Assembly: GCA_009911185.1 (NCBI GenBank)
Contig: QXWW01000026.1
Span: 1 to 57,217, forward strand
DNA: 57,217 nt
Source of the DNA: Lachnospiraceae bacterium
GTDB lineage: Bacteria > Bacillota > Clostridia > Lachnospirales > Lachnospiraceae
Reading direction: 5' to 3'
Made by a program: the position numbers and the translations under genes. Positions within the stretch are counted from its first letter, which is position 1. Each line of letters starts with the position of its first letter. The notes under the pieces were generated by a model. That model did no database searches, was not told where the DNA came from, and saw only the letters and a program-made list of their open reading frames with translations. This document shows positions 34,190-43,440 of this stretch, in pieces.

Positions 34190-35022
34190 ATAAGGTCAAT
34201 TATATTTACAGTGAGAAAACTGCATATGAAATACATGCATTAAAAAATATTAATCTCAAAATAGAAGATGGGGAATTTATTGGCGTTATTGGGCACACGG
34301 GTTCCGGAAAATCAACGTTGATCCAGCACTTAAATGGTTTGATGCACGCATCTTCCGGTGGGATTTATTATAACGGGCAGGATATTTACGACGAAGATTA
34401 CGACCGTAAAAAGCTGCGTGGAAAAGTAGGACTGGTATTTCAGTATCCGGAACATCAGTTGTTTGAGACGACTATTTTTGCAGACGTGTCTTTTGGACCC
34501 AAAAATCAGGGGTTTTCTAAAAAAGAGGCGGAACTTAAAGCTTTTACAGCGCTGCGCAGTGTGGGACTGCCAGAAGAATACTGGTATCGTTCACCGTTTG
34601 AACTCAGCGGAGGACAGAAGCGGCGGGTGGCAATCGCAGGTGTTCTTGCTATGGAGCCGGAGGTGCTGATACTGGATGAGCCTACAGCGGGTCTCGACCC
34701 CAGAGGGCGTGATGAGATTCTGGATCAGGTGGCAAAACTTCATGAAGAACGCCATATGACAATTATTCTGGTCTCTCATAGTATGGAGGATGTGGCAAAA
34801 TATGTAGAACGGCTGATAGTAATGAATCAGGGAAGCGTGATGCTGGACGGTACGCCGGGGGAGGTGTTTGCGCATTATCAGGAACTGGAAGCAGTAGGAC
34901 TTGCTGCGCCCCAGGTTACTTATCTGATGCATGATCTGAGAAAACGCGGGATTTTGGTGCCAGGCACTGCCACGACCTTAGAGGAGGCAAAAGAAGCCAT
35001 TCTGCAGATATTTAAGAAGTAA
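34174..35022 (+). CDS. ecfA2: ECF transporter ATPase A2
   Basis: This 282-residue ABC ATPase has Walker [11 protein letters not shown]-loop [23 protein letters not shown], signature LSGGQKRR, Walker [14 protein letters not shown] and H-loop VSHSMED. The YPEHQLFE segment marks the EcfA2 subtype. It pairs with EcfA1 to power vitamin uptake. The start codon lies inside the end of ecfA1 with GGAGG upstream. The order ecfA1-ecfA2-ecfT-truA is conserved in Firmicutes. Confidence 0.93.
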   Translation: MSIILDKVNYIYSEKTAYEIHALKNINLKIEDGEFIGVIGHTGSGKSTLIQHLNGLMHASSGGIYYNGQDIYDEDYDRKKLRGKVGLVFQYPEHQLFETTIFADVSFGPKNQGFSKKEAELKAFTALRSVGLPEEYWYRSPFELSGGQKRRVAIAGVLAMEPEVLILDEPTAGLDPRGRDEILDQVAKLHEERHMTIILVSHSMEDVAKYVERLIVMNQGSVMLDGTPGEVFAHYQELEAVGLAAPQVTYLMHDLRKRGILVPGTATTLEEAKEAILQIFKK

Positions 35023-35035
35023 AGTAGGAGACAGT

Positions 35036-35836
35036 ATGTTAAGAGATATTACAATCGGACAATATTATCCCGTAGATTCTGTGATTCACAGGCTGGACCC
35101 CAGAACCAAGCTGATGGCAGCGATGCTTTATATTCTGTCTCTTTTTGTATTCCGGGGCTGGGCAGGATTTGCAGCAGTGACGTTGGGCCTGGTTCTGGTT
35201 ATTGTACTGTCCAGGGTTCCTTTTGGCTACATGGTGAGGGGCTTAAAGGCGGTTGTTGTAATTTTAGTGCTCACCGTACTTTTTAACCTGTTTCTCACGC
35301 CGGGAGAAACACTGGCAGAGTTCTGGAAATTAAGAATTACATGGGAGGGACTGAAAAATGCAGGATTTATGGCGGTCCGTCTGACTTATTTGATTCTGGG
35401 AAGTTCTGTATTAACCCTGACGACTACGCCTAATCAGCTTACGGACGGCATGGAAAAGGCGTTGGGGCCTTTTAACAGGCTGCATATTCCGGTACATGAG
35501 ATATCCATGATGATGTCTATCGCCCTGCGTTTTATTCCGATCCTGATTGAAGAGACGGATAAAATTATGAAAGCCCAGCTTGCCAGGGGGGCGGATTTTG
35601 AGAGCGGTAATCTTATAAAAAAAGCGAAATCTATGGTGCCTCTTTTGGTGCCCTTGTTTATTTCCGCATTCCGCCGCGCCAACGATTTGGCTATGGCAAT
35701 GGAGGCGCGCTGTTACCATGGCGGAGAAGGAAGAACGAAAATGAAGCCTCTGAGATATAAGCGGGCGGATATTGCCGCTTATCTGTTGTCGGCAGGATAT
35801 TTTGCCGGTGTGGTTGCGTTGAGGATAATATGGTAA
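35036..35836 (+). CDS. ecfT: ECF transporter membrane coupling protein
   Basis: This 266-residue membrane protein has four to six helices. It starts DITIGQYYPVDSVIHRLDPRTKL, a standard EcfT opening, and has the coupling helices with the two Ala-Arg-Gly-type motifs (AQLARGADFE and AMEARCYHGGEGRT) that dock on the two ATPases. It joins EcfA1/EcfA2 to interchangeable S components. It lies 13 bp after ecfA2 and 19 bp before truA, in the usual operon. The second motif reads ARC rather than ARG, a common variation. Confidence 0.92.
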   Translation: MLRDITIGQYYPVDSVIHRLDPRTKLMAAMLYILSLFVFRGWAGFAAVTLGLVLVIVLSRVPFGYMVRGLKAVVVILVLTVLFNLFLTPGETLAEFWKLRITWEGLKNAGFMAVRLTYLILGSSVLTLTTTPNQLTDGMEKALGPFNRLHIPVHEISMMMSIALRFIPILIEETDKIMKAQLARGADFESGNLIKKAKSMVPLLVPLFISAFRRANDLAMAMEARCYHGGEGRTKMKPLRYKRADIAAYLLSAGYFAGVVALRIIW

Positions 35837-35855
35837 AAAGAAAGGCGTAAACGGA

Positions 35856-36617
35856 ATGCGAAACAAAGTGAAACGAATAAAGCTGGTGGTGGCGTATGAT
35901 GGCACCAATTACTGCGGCTGGCAGGTACAGCAAAGCGGCGATACCATAGAGGAGAGGTTGAATAACGCTCTGACAGAGCTGCTGGGAGAAGAAATTAAAG
36001 TAATTGGCGCCAGCCGTACGGATTCCGGTGTGCATTCTTTGGGAAATGTGGCCGTATTTGATACGACGGCACGGATTCCGGCAGAAAAAATCTGCTATGC
36101 TTTAAACCAGAGGCTGCCAGAGGATATTGTGGCGCAGAGTTCCTGTGAAGTGCCTTTGGATTTCCATCCCAGAAGATGCTACAGTGAGAAAACTTACGAG
36201 TACCGGATTTTAAACCGGAATATTCCTGTTCCAACTTTGCGGCGCTATACATATTTTTACTACCGTAAGCTGGATGTGGAGCGAATGCAGCGGGCGGCGT
36301 CTTATCTGGTAGGACGCCATGATTTTAAGAGTTTTTGTTCTGTGAAGACTGCAGTGGAAGATACGGTGAGAGTAATTCTCTCCTGCACAGTGGAAAAATC
36401 CCCGGAGGACGTGGTGGCGATACGGATAACGGGAACTGGATTTTTGTATAATATGGTGCGTATTATCGCCGGTACGCTTATTCTGACAGGAATTGGGGAG
36501 ACGGAGCCGGAGATGATACCGCAGATTCTTGAGAAAAAAGACCGAAAAGCAGCCGGTCCTACGGCGCCGGCCCGGGGCTTAACTATGCTTGAAGTAAAAT
36601 ATGGAAAAAGTACTTGA
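35856..36617 (+). CDS. truA: tRNA pseudouridine(38-40) synthase
   Basis: This 253-residue enzyme has the catalytic aspartate in GASRTDSGVHS and typical TruA segments: VVAYDGTNYCGWQVQ, DFHPRRCYSEKTYEYRI, GRHDFKSFC and GTGFLYNMVRIIAGTLILTG. It converts uridines 38-40 of many tRNAs to pseudouridine. Size is standard. It ends the ECF operon, and its stop codon lies inside a perfect palindrome that also forms the promoter of the next gene. AAAGGCG lies 8 nt before the ATG. Confidence 0.94.
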   Translation: MRNKVKRIKLVVAYDGTNYCGWQVQQSGDTIEERLNNALTELLGEEIKVIGASRTDSGVHSLGNVAVFDTTARIPAEKICYALNQRLPEDIVAQSSCEVPLDFHPRRCYSEKTYEYRILNRNIPVPTLRRYTYFYYRKLDVERMQRAASYLVGRHDFKSFCSVKTAVEDTVRVILSCTVEKSPEDVVAIRITGTGFLYNMVRIIAGTLILTGIGETEPEMIPQILEKKDRKAAGPTAPARGLTMLEVKYGKST

Positions 36618-36643
36618 TATTTTAGTAAAATATCAAGTATAAT
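36611..36643 (+). promoter_or_regulatory. Palindrome covering truA stop and MCP promoter
   Basis: TACTTGATATTTTA-G-TAAAATATCAAGTA (36611-36639) is a perfect inverted repeat. It contains TTGATA (36614-36619) and is followed by TATAAT (36638-36643) with an 18-bp spacer, so it doubles as a promoter for the chemoreceptor gene and as a hairpin at the 3' end of truA. Confidence 0.65.
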
Positions 36644-36703
36644 TATAGCATTCAGTCACACAAAAATAGAAGATGCCTGAAAGAGCTGAAAGGAGAAATA
36701 GGT

Positions 36704-38392
36704 ATGTTTTTGCGTAAAATTGACAGAATGAAGATTCGGGAAAAGCTGAAATTTGGTTACAGCCTTGTTGTTGGATTAATGATTGTGCTTGCTATATTTT
36801 CACTGATGGGTTTGTTTTTTGTGCAGGGGAAAATGAATGACTACATCAATGGCGCCCAGGCTGCGGATACGGCGGTGAAACAATGCAGGATTAATATGAA
36901 TGCAGCGGCTAGAAATATACGGGAAATGACGTTAAATACGGATCAGGATTCTTTTAAAGATTACCGTAATAAAGTGGAAGAATGTGCACAGGTTATGGAA
37001 GAATCTATAGAAGAGCTGAAGAAGGCAAATGTAGTCAGTGAGGAAGTAACGCTTCGCTACGAGACGGCAATTGATGACTGGCTGCAAATGGGATATGCCA
37101 TAATGAATACCGTAGAGCAGGGAGAACATGAGGAAGCGGCAAAATTGATTATAGAAGAATGTGCTCCAGCCTTGCAGGAAGCTGCCGGAATTTCGCAGGA
37201 AATTGATGACGAGACAGATTTGGCGAAAAAAGGGGCGGTAAATATTACTAAAAATACGGTTCTTTTTGTAACGGCCGTAGTAATTTTACTTTTGGCGTTC
37301 GCAATATTTCTGGCGGCAAAAACCGGAACAAGAATTGTCACAAGTATCGTTGAGCCGTTAAAGGAGATTGAGGATGCGGCGACAGAATTGTCGCGGGGAA
37401 ATTTACATACGGAGGTTACCTGTCAGAGTCAGGATGAGATTGGCATGTTGGCGGAGGCTCTCCGCAGCTCTTTTTTTCATTTGAGTTCTTATGTAGAAGA
37501 TATTGACCGCGCCATGACAGAATTTTCCCAGGGAAATTTCGACGTCAGAGCAAATGTGGATTATCAGGGGGATTTCTGCAATATAGAAAATTCTTTTATG
37601 GAATTTGAGAAAAATATGGCGGATATGGTGAAGAATGTACAGACAGTGGCGGATCAGGTTACCAGGGCTTCCGAACAGATTTCAGCCAGTTCTACGGAAC
37701 TTGCCGAGGGCGCTTCTGAGCAGGCCGGCGTTACGGAGGAACTTTCTGCTTCTGTGGAAAGTGTGGCCCAGCAGATTGATTTGAATGCGAAAGAAGCATT
37801 GGATATCAGTTATGAAGTGCAGCAGGTAGGAGAGGAAATTGATTACAGCAATAAGAAGATGCAGGAAATGGTAGCGTCCATGGAACGGATCAGTGAGTCT
37901 TCGGATCAGATTAGTAAGATTATAGCGACTATCAATGAAATTGCAGATCAGACAAATCTTTTGGCGTTGAACGCTTCTATTGAGGCGGCGCGCGCCGGAG
38001 ACGCCGGGAAAGGTTTTGCTGTGGTTGCAGATCAGGTATCGCTCCTTGCCGCCCAGAGCGCGCAGGCGGCGAAAGAGTCTACCTCTTTGATTGGGGACTC
38101 TGTTTGTGCGGTAAAGAGCGGAATGGTGATTGCCCATGATACAGCAGAGCAGCTTGAGAATGTAGTAAAGGGCGCGCGTGCCATTATTGGTAAAGTAAAT
38201 CTTATTGCGGAAGCTTCCAAGGAACAGGCAGGGGCAGTGGATCAGATTAACAGTGGTGTCGACCAGATTAATCATGTGGTGCAGAATAATTCCGCCACAT
38301 CGCAGGAATGTGCTGCTGCCAGCCAGGAGATGACAGCCCAGGCTGAAAACCTGACGGGGATGATCCGGGAATTTAAGGTTGGAAAGTTTTAA
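36704..38392 (+). CDS. Methyl-accepting chemotaxis protein
   Basis: This 562-residue receptor has an N-terminal membrane helix (about residues 17-40), a four-helix-bundle sensor (about 41-185), a second membrane helix (about 186-206), HAMP-like linkers ([22 protein letters not shown] and a second copy, [19 protein letters not shown]) and a signalling domain with the conserved hairpin tip [26 protein letters not shown]. It would detect an extracellular ligand and control CheA. No CheA/CheW or flagellar gene is in the window. The ligand is unknown. It separates truA from rplM, which are often adjacent. Confidence 0.93.
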   Translation: MFLRKIDRMKIREKLKFGYSLVVGLMIVLAIFSLMGLFFVQGKMNDYINGAQAADTAVKQCRINMNAAARNIREMTLNTDQDSFKDYRNKVEECAQVMEESIEELKKANVVSEEVTLRYETAIDDWLQMGYAIMNTVEQGEHEEAAKLIIEECAPALQEAAGISQEIDDETDLAKKGAVNITKNTVLFVTAVVILLLAFAIFLAAKTGTRIVTSIVEPLKEIEDAATELSRGNLHTEVTCQSQDEIGMLAEALRSSFFHLSSYVEDIDRAMTEFSQGNFDVRANVDYQGDFCNIENSFMEFEKNMADMVKNVQTVADQVTRASEQISASSTELAEGASEQAGVTEELSASVESVAQQIDLNAKEALDISYEVQQVGEEIDYSNKKMQEMVASMERISESSDQISKIIATINEIADQTNLLALNASIEAARAGDAGKGFAVVADQVSLLAAQSAQAAKESTSLIGDSVCAVKSGMVIAHDTAEQLENVVKGARAIIGKVNLIAEASKEQAGAVDQINSGVDQINHVVQNNSATSQECAAASQEMTAQAENLTGMIREFKVGKF

Positions 38393-38767
38393 TGCGCTAC
38401 CAGGGCGTGTCCAAAATTAAGAACGCACAAAACGTATGTTTTCACGAGCTTATGATAAAACGAAGAAAAGATACTTTGGTTATGGCAAGGCGCAGTAAGT
38501 GGTCGGTATGAAAATAGGTGTTGACAGACAGAAATTCTTGTAATAGAATGTAAAAGTATGGCAAGTTAGAAATGCAAGCCTTACTCCGGCGAAGCGTTTT
38601 TGCTTTGAAGTACAAGGAAAAATGTAAATGGTGTGAAACAGATAGAACGGATGGAATCTATATTACAGATGATTGATTTTAGTTGGATTTCTGGGAAATC
38701 ATAGGAAATCAGGGGACGGCATCCGGATATCAGAGTAACATTGTATAATTCAAGGAGGTAACATTCA
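38393..38767 (+). promoter_or_regulatory. Long leader and promoter of rplM-rpsI
   Basis: TTGACA at 38521-38526 and TAGAAT at 38544-38549 (17-bp spacer) form a near-consensus promoter about 215 bp upstream of rplM. The resulting leader is long enough to hold the autoregulatory L13 leader known in Firmicutes, but I could not recognise its consensus. A short stem such as GCGAAGCG...CGCTT-like pairing near 38589 is possible. The stretch 38393-38510 holds nothing I can identify. Confidence 0.55.
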
Positions 38768-39196
38768 ATGAAAACTTTTATGGCCAGCCCGGCAACAATT
38801 GAAAGAAAATGGTATGTGGTTGATGCTGAAGGAAAGACATTAGGCCGTTTGGCGTCTGAAATTGCAAAGGTGTTAAGAGGAAAGAACAAACCCATCTTTA
38901 CGCCTCATATTGATACCGGTGATTATGTAATCGTTGTTAATGCGGACAAGGTAAAAGTAACCGGTAAGAAATTAGATCAGAAGATTTATTACCATCACTC
39001 CGAATATGTAGGTGGAATGAAAGAGACTACCTTAAAAGAGATGTTAGCAAACAAACCGGAAAGAGTAGTTGAGCTTGCTGTTAAGGGAATGCTTCCAAAG
39101 GGCCCCCTGGGAAGACAGATGTATAAAAAGCTGTTTGTATATGCAGGACCAGAACACAAACACGAAGCTCAGAAACCAGAAGTTTTGACATTTTAA
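38768..39196 (+). CDS. rplM: 50S ribosomal protein L13
   Basis: This 142-residue protein has the standard L13 sequence: [58 protein letters not shown] and [22 protein letters not shown]13 is an early assembly protein of the large subunit. It is encoded 17 bp upstream of rpsI, the universal arrangement. AAGGAGGT lies at ideal distance from the ATG. Confidence 0.98.
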   Translation: MKTFMASPATIERKWYVVDAEGKTLGRLASEIAKVLRGKNKPIFTPHIDTGDYVIVVNADKVKVTGKKLDQKIYYHHSEYVGGMKETTLKEMLANKPERVVELAVKGMLPKGPLGRQMYKKLFVYAGPEHKHEAQKPEVLTF

Positions 39197-39213
39197 TCAG
39201 GAGGTAAAATAGG

Positions 39214-39606
39214 ATGGAAAGCGCAAGATATTATGGAACAGGAAGAAGAAAAAAATCTATCGCCAGGGTATATCTGATGCCTGGAACAGGTAAGGTTACG
39301 ATTAATAAAAGAGATATTGATGATTATTTAGGAATGGAGACTTTAAAAGTGATTGTGCGTCAGCCGTTAGTAGCAACAGAGACGGTAGATAAGTTTGATG
39401 TTCTGGTAAATGTCCGTGGAGGCGGATATACAGGTCAGGCAGGCGCAATCCGTCATGGGATCGCAAGAGCATTATTACAGGCAGATGCTGAGTACAGACC
39501 TGTGCTGAAGGCAGCAGGATTCCTGACGCGTGATCCGAGAATGAAGGAGAGAAAGAAATACGGTCTCAAAGCTGCACGTCGTGCGCCGCAGTTCAGCAAG
39601 CGATAA
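39214..39606 (+). CDS. rpsI: 30S ribosomal protein S9
   Basis: This 130-residue protein has the standard S9 sequence ([54 protein letters not shown]). The C-terminal SKR tail reaches the tRNA in the ribosomal P site. The last codons lie inside the attachment site of the integrated element, which supplies the final bases and the downstream terminator, so the protein is unchanged. Ribosome site AGGAGG precedes the ATG. Confidence 0.98.
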   Translation: MESARYYGTGRRKKSIARVYLMPGTGKVTINKRDIDDYLGMETLKVIVRQPLVATETVDKFDVLVNVRGGGYTGQAGAIRHGIARALLQADAEYRPVLKAAGFLTRDPRMKERKKYGLKAARRAPQFSKR

Positions 39607-39625
39607 TTTCATACAGATTTCAAAA
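39596..39625. repeat. attL (rpsI 3' end)
   Basis: GCAAGCGATAATTT, then one variable base (C), then ATACAGATTTCAAAA. It overlaps the last codons and stop of rpsI. The same sequence with T at the variable base occurs at 51825-51854. Similarity resumes at CTCCCGAAAGTCCA (39637), so the repeat extends into the terminator. Confidence 0.88.
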
Positions 39626-39636
39626 AGAGTGCAAAG

Positions 39637-39675
39637 CTCCCGAAAGTCCAGTATTTTCGGGAGTTTTCTTTATTT
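39637..39675 (+). terminator. rpsI terminator supplied by the element
   Basis: CTCCCGAAA/TTTCGGGAG stem followed by TTTTCTTTATTTTC, 30 bp behind the rpsI stop. It lies on the element side of attL. At attR only the first arm (51865-51878) is present. Confidence 0.85.
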
Positions 39676-39858
39676 TCTAAGTGTTCAAAAGTTTCTGTAA
39701 AATGTCAAAAAATTTGCCACGTAGCACTACTACAACACCATTACAACACTAATTGTGTAGCTTTGCTGTGTTGTGTCTTACGGAAGACAGTGTTAAAATG
39801 CTGAAAATCCAGTAAATACAATGGTTTTCAGAATGATAAAGCGAAAAGGGGCGGTTTT

Positions 39859-40281
39859 ATGACAAGGACAGCATATAAAAATAATCATAGGGATTTGCAT
39901 TATGACAGAATAGAATTTTGCGTTCCCAAAGGAGAAAAAGCCAAAATAAGAGCCATAGCGGACACTATGCAAATAAGTATCAATGAATATCTATTTAGGC
40001 TTGTATGTGCCGATTTGAGCGGTGGAGAGAGCCATATATCAAAGCAGAGTAACGAATTTACGGAGGAACACCAGAAAATGCTTGATAAATGGCAAGTGGC
40101 GGCAAAGTACCGGGAAATGATAGAGAGTATGCACGTTGAGGAAATAAACGGTATGAACAAGCATTACACGATTATCTTGAAAGAGGGCTATATCAATGAT
40201 GCAACGGGCAGCAGGAACATATACGCTGACAGGATGCAGGACATAAGACGGATAATAACAAAATCGCATAAGCAAAAATAG
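39859..40281 (+). CDS. Ribbon-helix-helix-like protein
   Basis: This 140-residue protein is basic overall. Residues 17-55 (RIEFCVPKGEKAKIRAIADT, then ISINEYLFRLVCADL) fit a ribbon-helix-helix (Arc/CopG-like) DNA-binding fold; the remaining helical part is unrecognised. It is the first gene inside attL. A nearby AACAAC/ACTACAACAC repeat cluster (about 39726-39752) could be integrase arm sites or its own operator. AGGGGCGG lies upstream of the ATG. Function is unknown; a regulator or mobilisation accessory is possible. Confidence 0.65.
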   Translation: MTRTAYKNNHRDLHYDRIEFCVPKGEKAKIRAIADTMQISINEYLFRLVCADLSGGESHISKQSNEFTEEHQKMLDKWQVAAKYREMIESMHVEEINGMNKHYTIILKEGYINDATGSRNIYADRMQDIRRIITKSHKQK

Positions 40282-40429
40282 CAGAAAGTAATTGCAATAT
40301 GCTGTATAGAATATTATTATTGGTACAAGGCACAAGCAGGAGGATAACACAGAAAACTACAGTACATTTTATTACATTACACTACTATCCTACTGAAACT
40401 ATAAATTTCAGATTAACGGAGGTATGTAT

Positions 40430-40696
40430 ATGTTAAAATATTCTTTAAAGACAATCAGAAATAAAGCCAATGAAGCAGGCTACAAAGTAAGCAAGGGTTT
40501 TCAGCATTATATATGTGACGGTGCAGTTGTAAGAGATTGCAACGGAGCGGCATATACGGGATATATTGTTGAAGATTTAAGCACAGGCTTTCTTGTCTGG
40601 GGGTGCTATGATGCGAATTATGACCATCTCTGGACATTGGAAGACGTTGAGGAATTTATCAAAGGCGAATATGAAAAAGCCGGGATAGACTACTAA
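40430..40696 (+). CDS. Small protein of unknown function
   Basis: This 88-residue acidic protein has several aromatic residues (YKVSKGFQHYICDG, LVWGCYDANYDHLWTLEDVEEFI). No domain is recognised, but similar small proteins are common in clostridial mobile elements. The start at 40430 is chosen because GGAGG lies 7 nt upstream; an ATG at 40424 would be too close. A strong terminator follows, so it forms its own transcription unit. A CTGAAA/TTTCAG hairpin lies just upstream (about 40392-40410). Confidence 0.6.
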   Translation: MLKYSLKTIRNKANEAGYKVSKGFQHYICDGAVVRDCNGAAYTGYIVEDLSTGFLVWGCYDANYDHLWTLEDVEEFIKGEYEKAGIDY

Positions 40697-40737
40697 CATT
40701 GTGATTGTTGAATCCCTGCATAAGTGCATTTACAAAG

Positions 40738-40772
40738 ACCGTTACCCAAAGTAGGAGGGTAGCGGTTTTTCT
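40738..40772 (+). terminator. Terminator after the 88-residue protein gene
   Basis: ACCGTTACCC/GGGTAGCGGT stem with a T-run. A second stem at 40788-40816 (AAGGG...CCCTT) probably ends the opposing leftward genes, with TTTTAC following on the minus strand. Confidence 0.8.
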
Positions 40773-40849
40773 CTTAGAATGAGTAAAAGGGCATCTGCAT
40801 TGTACAGACACCCTTAATACGGTTTTATGTAACAGTTATTTTCCTTTGA

Positions 40850-41017
40850 TTAGAATATGGTGCCGGACAGTAGGGAATAGTCCTTTAAATGCTCTAAAAT
40901 GATATTCTGGACATATTCAAGAATGGAAACGGTATCATAGGAAAAGTTGTTTTCGTCCAGTATGTCATTACACAATAAATCTTCGGCGATTGCCTTTGCT
41001 ATATCAGTTCTGCTCAT
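40850..41017 (-). CDS. Small helical protein of unknown function
   Basis: This 55-residue protein starts MSRTDIAKAIAEDLLCND, preceded by AGGCGGTG. Its start overlaps the end of the gene upstream by 14 bp, so they are co-translated. It has amphipathic helices (VSILEYVQNIILEHLKDY) and no recognised family. It is last in a leftward pair between the integrase and attL. Confidence 0.5.
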   Translation of the reverse strand: MSRTDIAKAIAEDLLCNDILDENNFSYDTVSILEYVQNIILEHLKDYSLLSGTIF

Positions 41018-41270
41018 TCGCAACACCGCCTTTCTGTAAGTCATTCAGAATTTGCGTAGCATAATTTACTCCGTCAAGCGTGATGTGGAGAAAATCGCCT
41101 ATGACATTCTGATTGATAGCAAACTCCATAGCCTGTTCTGGTGTCTTAACATATATCTTTTCCACCATGTTAATTAAAACGCCTAACATAGTCTGCATAA
41201 GCTCCAGTTTGCAAGTTGCATCAAAAACAGTGTCTAACATATCATTTTTGCTCATTACATTTTTGCTCAT
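41004..41270 (-). CDS. Small helical protein of unknown function
   Basis: This 88-residue protein starts at the ATG at 41270 (AAGGAAG upstream). An upstream in-frame start at 41318 has no ribosome site. It is rich in Met, Leu and Asn with long helices (LELMQTMLGVLINMVEKIYV). No family is recognised. It overlaps the following small gene, and the pair lies downstream of the integrase in the same orientation but separated by 157 bp, so it may have its own promoter. Confidence 0.55.
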   Translation of the reverse strand: MSKNVMSKNDMLDTVFDATCKLELMQTMLGVLINMVEKIYVKTPEQAMEFAINQNVIGDFLHITLDGVNYATQILNDLQKGGVANEQN

Positions 41271-41426
41271 TATAAAATCTTCCTTTCTTTTGGTGGGGAA
41301 GTATGCTACAATGAACATACTCCCTTTAATTTGCGTGGTTGCTTATTACAGGGTGTCGGCTCTATGGTATTTGCGGTACTGTAGAGCCTTTTTGATTGCT
41401 ACAATCAATCTGCATCAACTCCTTTC

Positions 41427-42623
41427 CTAAATCTTGTTTATAGCTTCTATCAGCATATCTATTTCAAGATGCGTATAGACGGTTTCTGTAACGGTCTTTC
41501 CGGCATGACCTACAATCTTTCTAATGATTTTATCGTCAACGCCTGCTGCCGTTAGGAGAGATACGCAAGTATGGCGTGTGTCATGGGGTTTATGTTCAAG
41601 ATTGAGTAAATCCATTGTAGGTTGCCAGTAACTATCGCGAAAATTTCTATCTTTGAATTGGTTGCCCTGACGATTGGTAAAAACATATTCTGTGCCTTTA
41701 GACAACCAATGTTCAAAATATGGGGCGATTTTTTCAGCAATCGGAACTGTGCGAACACCTGCCGGAGTTTTGGACTTCGTTACTTCAAAATATCTACCCT
41801 CAAAATTCACATCAGACGATTTTAAATTCCATAATTCCCCTACACGCAAGCCAGTGTAAATCAGTATAAGTGGAAACTGTAAATATTCGTCTGTATCAGC
41901 TACTTTCCATAGTTTTTTAATTTCTGTATCATTAAAAATAGTCCTATCATATTTATCGGGATTTCGGTCTTTGTATCTGTCTATGTCTACAAACTCTGAA
42001 TAATCTTTAGCACATACATCATTTTTCATAGCATAGCCATATAACACGTTAAATAAAACCCGCAATTTTCGTAATGTAGGATAGTTTTTACCACAATCAT
42101 CAACTACGCCTTGCAGATGTGAAAGTCGTATATCAGCAAATAGCATGTCCTGTATATCAGTACACAGCTTATAGGCGGCATTGTAGCCGTGTATATTGCT
42201 TTGTGAGATAGTCGGGAAGTGTTCAGCACTCCACTTGTCAAATATCTCTGCAAACGTGATTTTAGAAGCGTCTATGTCATAGGGATTTTGCCGATAGTTG
42301 GCAAGTGCATTTTCGGCGAGTTCCCTTGTTTCATAATAGCCTATATTTTTTCTAATCTGTTTTACCCTGCCTTTTTCGGTGTCATACTTCCACCCAGTTG
42401 TTACGGTTACTCTAAAAGGTTTTCGCAGATTGCCTTTTACATGAGTTATCGAACCAGCACCATTACCATTTCTGGAGGGCTTACCGTTTCTTATGCGTGA
42501 TACTTTTGGAACAGGGGCAGGAGCATCAACAGACTTTGCTTTTAACGGATAAAAGCAGTAACCGCATTGGATAGCATACTCTGAAATTTCCTTGCCACAT
42601 TCCGGGCATTTAATAAGAGCCAT
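41427..42623 (-). CDS. Tyrosine integrase with N-terminal zinc ribbon
   Basis: This 398-residue site-specific recombinase carries out element integration into and excision from rpsI. Catalytic residues are visible: Arg260 (YTGLRVGEL), a beta-region lysine near 285, His347 and Arg350 (HDTRH), His373 (GHAGK) and the nucleophile Tyr383 (TVYTH). Residues 6-23 form a two-knuckle zinc ribbon, C-P-E-C and C-G-Y-C, followed by a linker to about 50; most integrases lack this. A SAM-like core-binding domain spans about 120-215. The stop and start relation to the repressor gene, 4 bp apart, suggests one leftward transcript. Confidence 0.93.
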   Translation of the reverse strand: MALIKCPECGKEISEYAIQCGYCFYPLKAKSVDAPAPVPKVSRIRNGKPSRNGNGAGSITHVKGNLRKPFRVTVTTGWKYDTEKGRVKQIRKNIGYYETRELAENALANYRQNPYDIDASKITFAEIFDKWSAEHFPTISQSNIHGYNAAYKLCTDIQDMLFADIRLSHLQGVVDDCGKNYPTLRKLRVLFNVLYGYAMKNDVCAKDYSEFVDIDRYKDRNPDKYDRTIFNDTEIKKLWKVADTDEYLQFPLILIYTGLRVGELWNLKSSDVNFEGRYFEVTKSKTPAGVRTVPIAEKIAPYFEHWLSKGTEYVFTNRQGNQFKDRNFRDSYWQPTMDLLNLEHKPHDTRHTCVSLLTAAGVDDKIIRKIVGHAGKTVTETVYTHLEIDMLIEAINKI

Positions 42624-42627
42624 TCAA

Positions 42628-43440
42628 TCACTTCCTTTTCTTCTTTTTTTCTTCAAGATAGTTTTTTATTTTGTTTAGTTCATCCAAAATATTATCCCTT
42701 GAATATGATTGAAAAGCCTTATTTACCTCTACAACATACACTTCTTTAGGATTTTGAGTATTATAAACATTCATTTTTTTTGGATTGGCACCACCACCAG
42801 TTTTACTATTAATTGCAGACATATGCTTTATAATGTGTTTTTGACCGTCTTGTATAAGGAAATCATTTTCTTTTATGTCAAAAATAGAGGTTTCATCATC
42901 ATTCCATACACGAAGCCTATCTTGCATTTCACGTTCATATACTCCGGATGATAAATATTGTCTAATATAGTGAAATATAGACCATGAGGGTATGTATTCT
43001 TTGCTTTTTTGAGCTTTTTCATATTCATATTCAAGCAGAGCGTTTATTGCATCAATATCAGCACCAAGACCAGGAGTGAAGTTTTTATACTTATGCCTAT
43101 AACTTGTTAAAATCTTTAGCATTATAATAGAATTGTATGATAATCCTGTAATGCGTTCAATCATTTGCATATCTTCATCTTTTCCATAAGGTACTTTTGT
43201 GAAACCGAGTAGAAAATCAGATGTTGTATTAAACCTTAATCTATACGCATTCATTTCAAAATCGGATACATTTCTTTTATTAGTTTCAATTTTTCTAATT
43301 GCTGAATGTGTCAAGGTATCACAATAATAAGGCTTTTCTTTGTCGTGAAATTCGTTGGCAAGAGTTTCTTGTGTAAGCAGATAACCACCCTCCGTAAATT
43401 CAAATTCTACCCTAAGAAATTTATATGGGTTTTCAAGCAT
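42628..43440 (-). CDS. XRE-type repressor (candidate Stl-like master regulator)
   Basis: This 270-residue protein has an N-terminal helix-turn-helix of the XRE kind spread over residues 20-80 (LLTQETLANEF, LTHSAIRKIETNKRNVSDFE, RFNTTSDFLLG). A 190-residue C-terminal part is unrecognised. It lies upstream of int in the same direction, and opposite to the Cro-like and excisionase-like genes, exactly where satellite repressors sit. In known PICIs a helper-phage protein binds such a repressor and induces the island; whether that applies here is inference. Its ribosome site is covered by an inverted repeat, pointing to self-regulation. Confidence 0.75.
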   Translation of the reverse strand: MLENPYKFLRVEFEFTEGGYLLTQETLANEFHDKEKPYYCDTLTHSAIRKIETNKRNVSDFEMNAYRLRFNTTSDFLLGFTKVPYGKDEDMQMIERITGLSYNSIIMLKILTSYRHKYKNFTPGLGADIDAINALLEYEYEKAQKSKEYIPSWSIFHYIRQYLSSGVYEREMQDRLRVWNDDETSIFDIKENDFLIQDGQKHIIKHMSAINSKTGGGANPKKMNVYNTQNPKEVYVVEVNKAFQSYSRDNILDELNKIKNYLEEKKKKRK

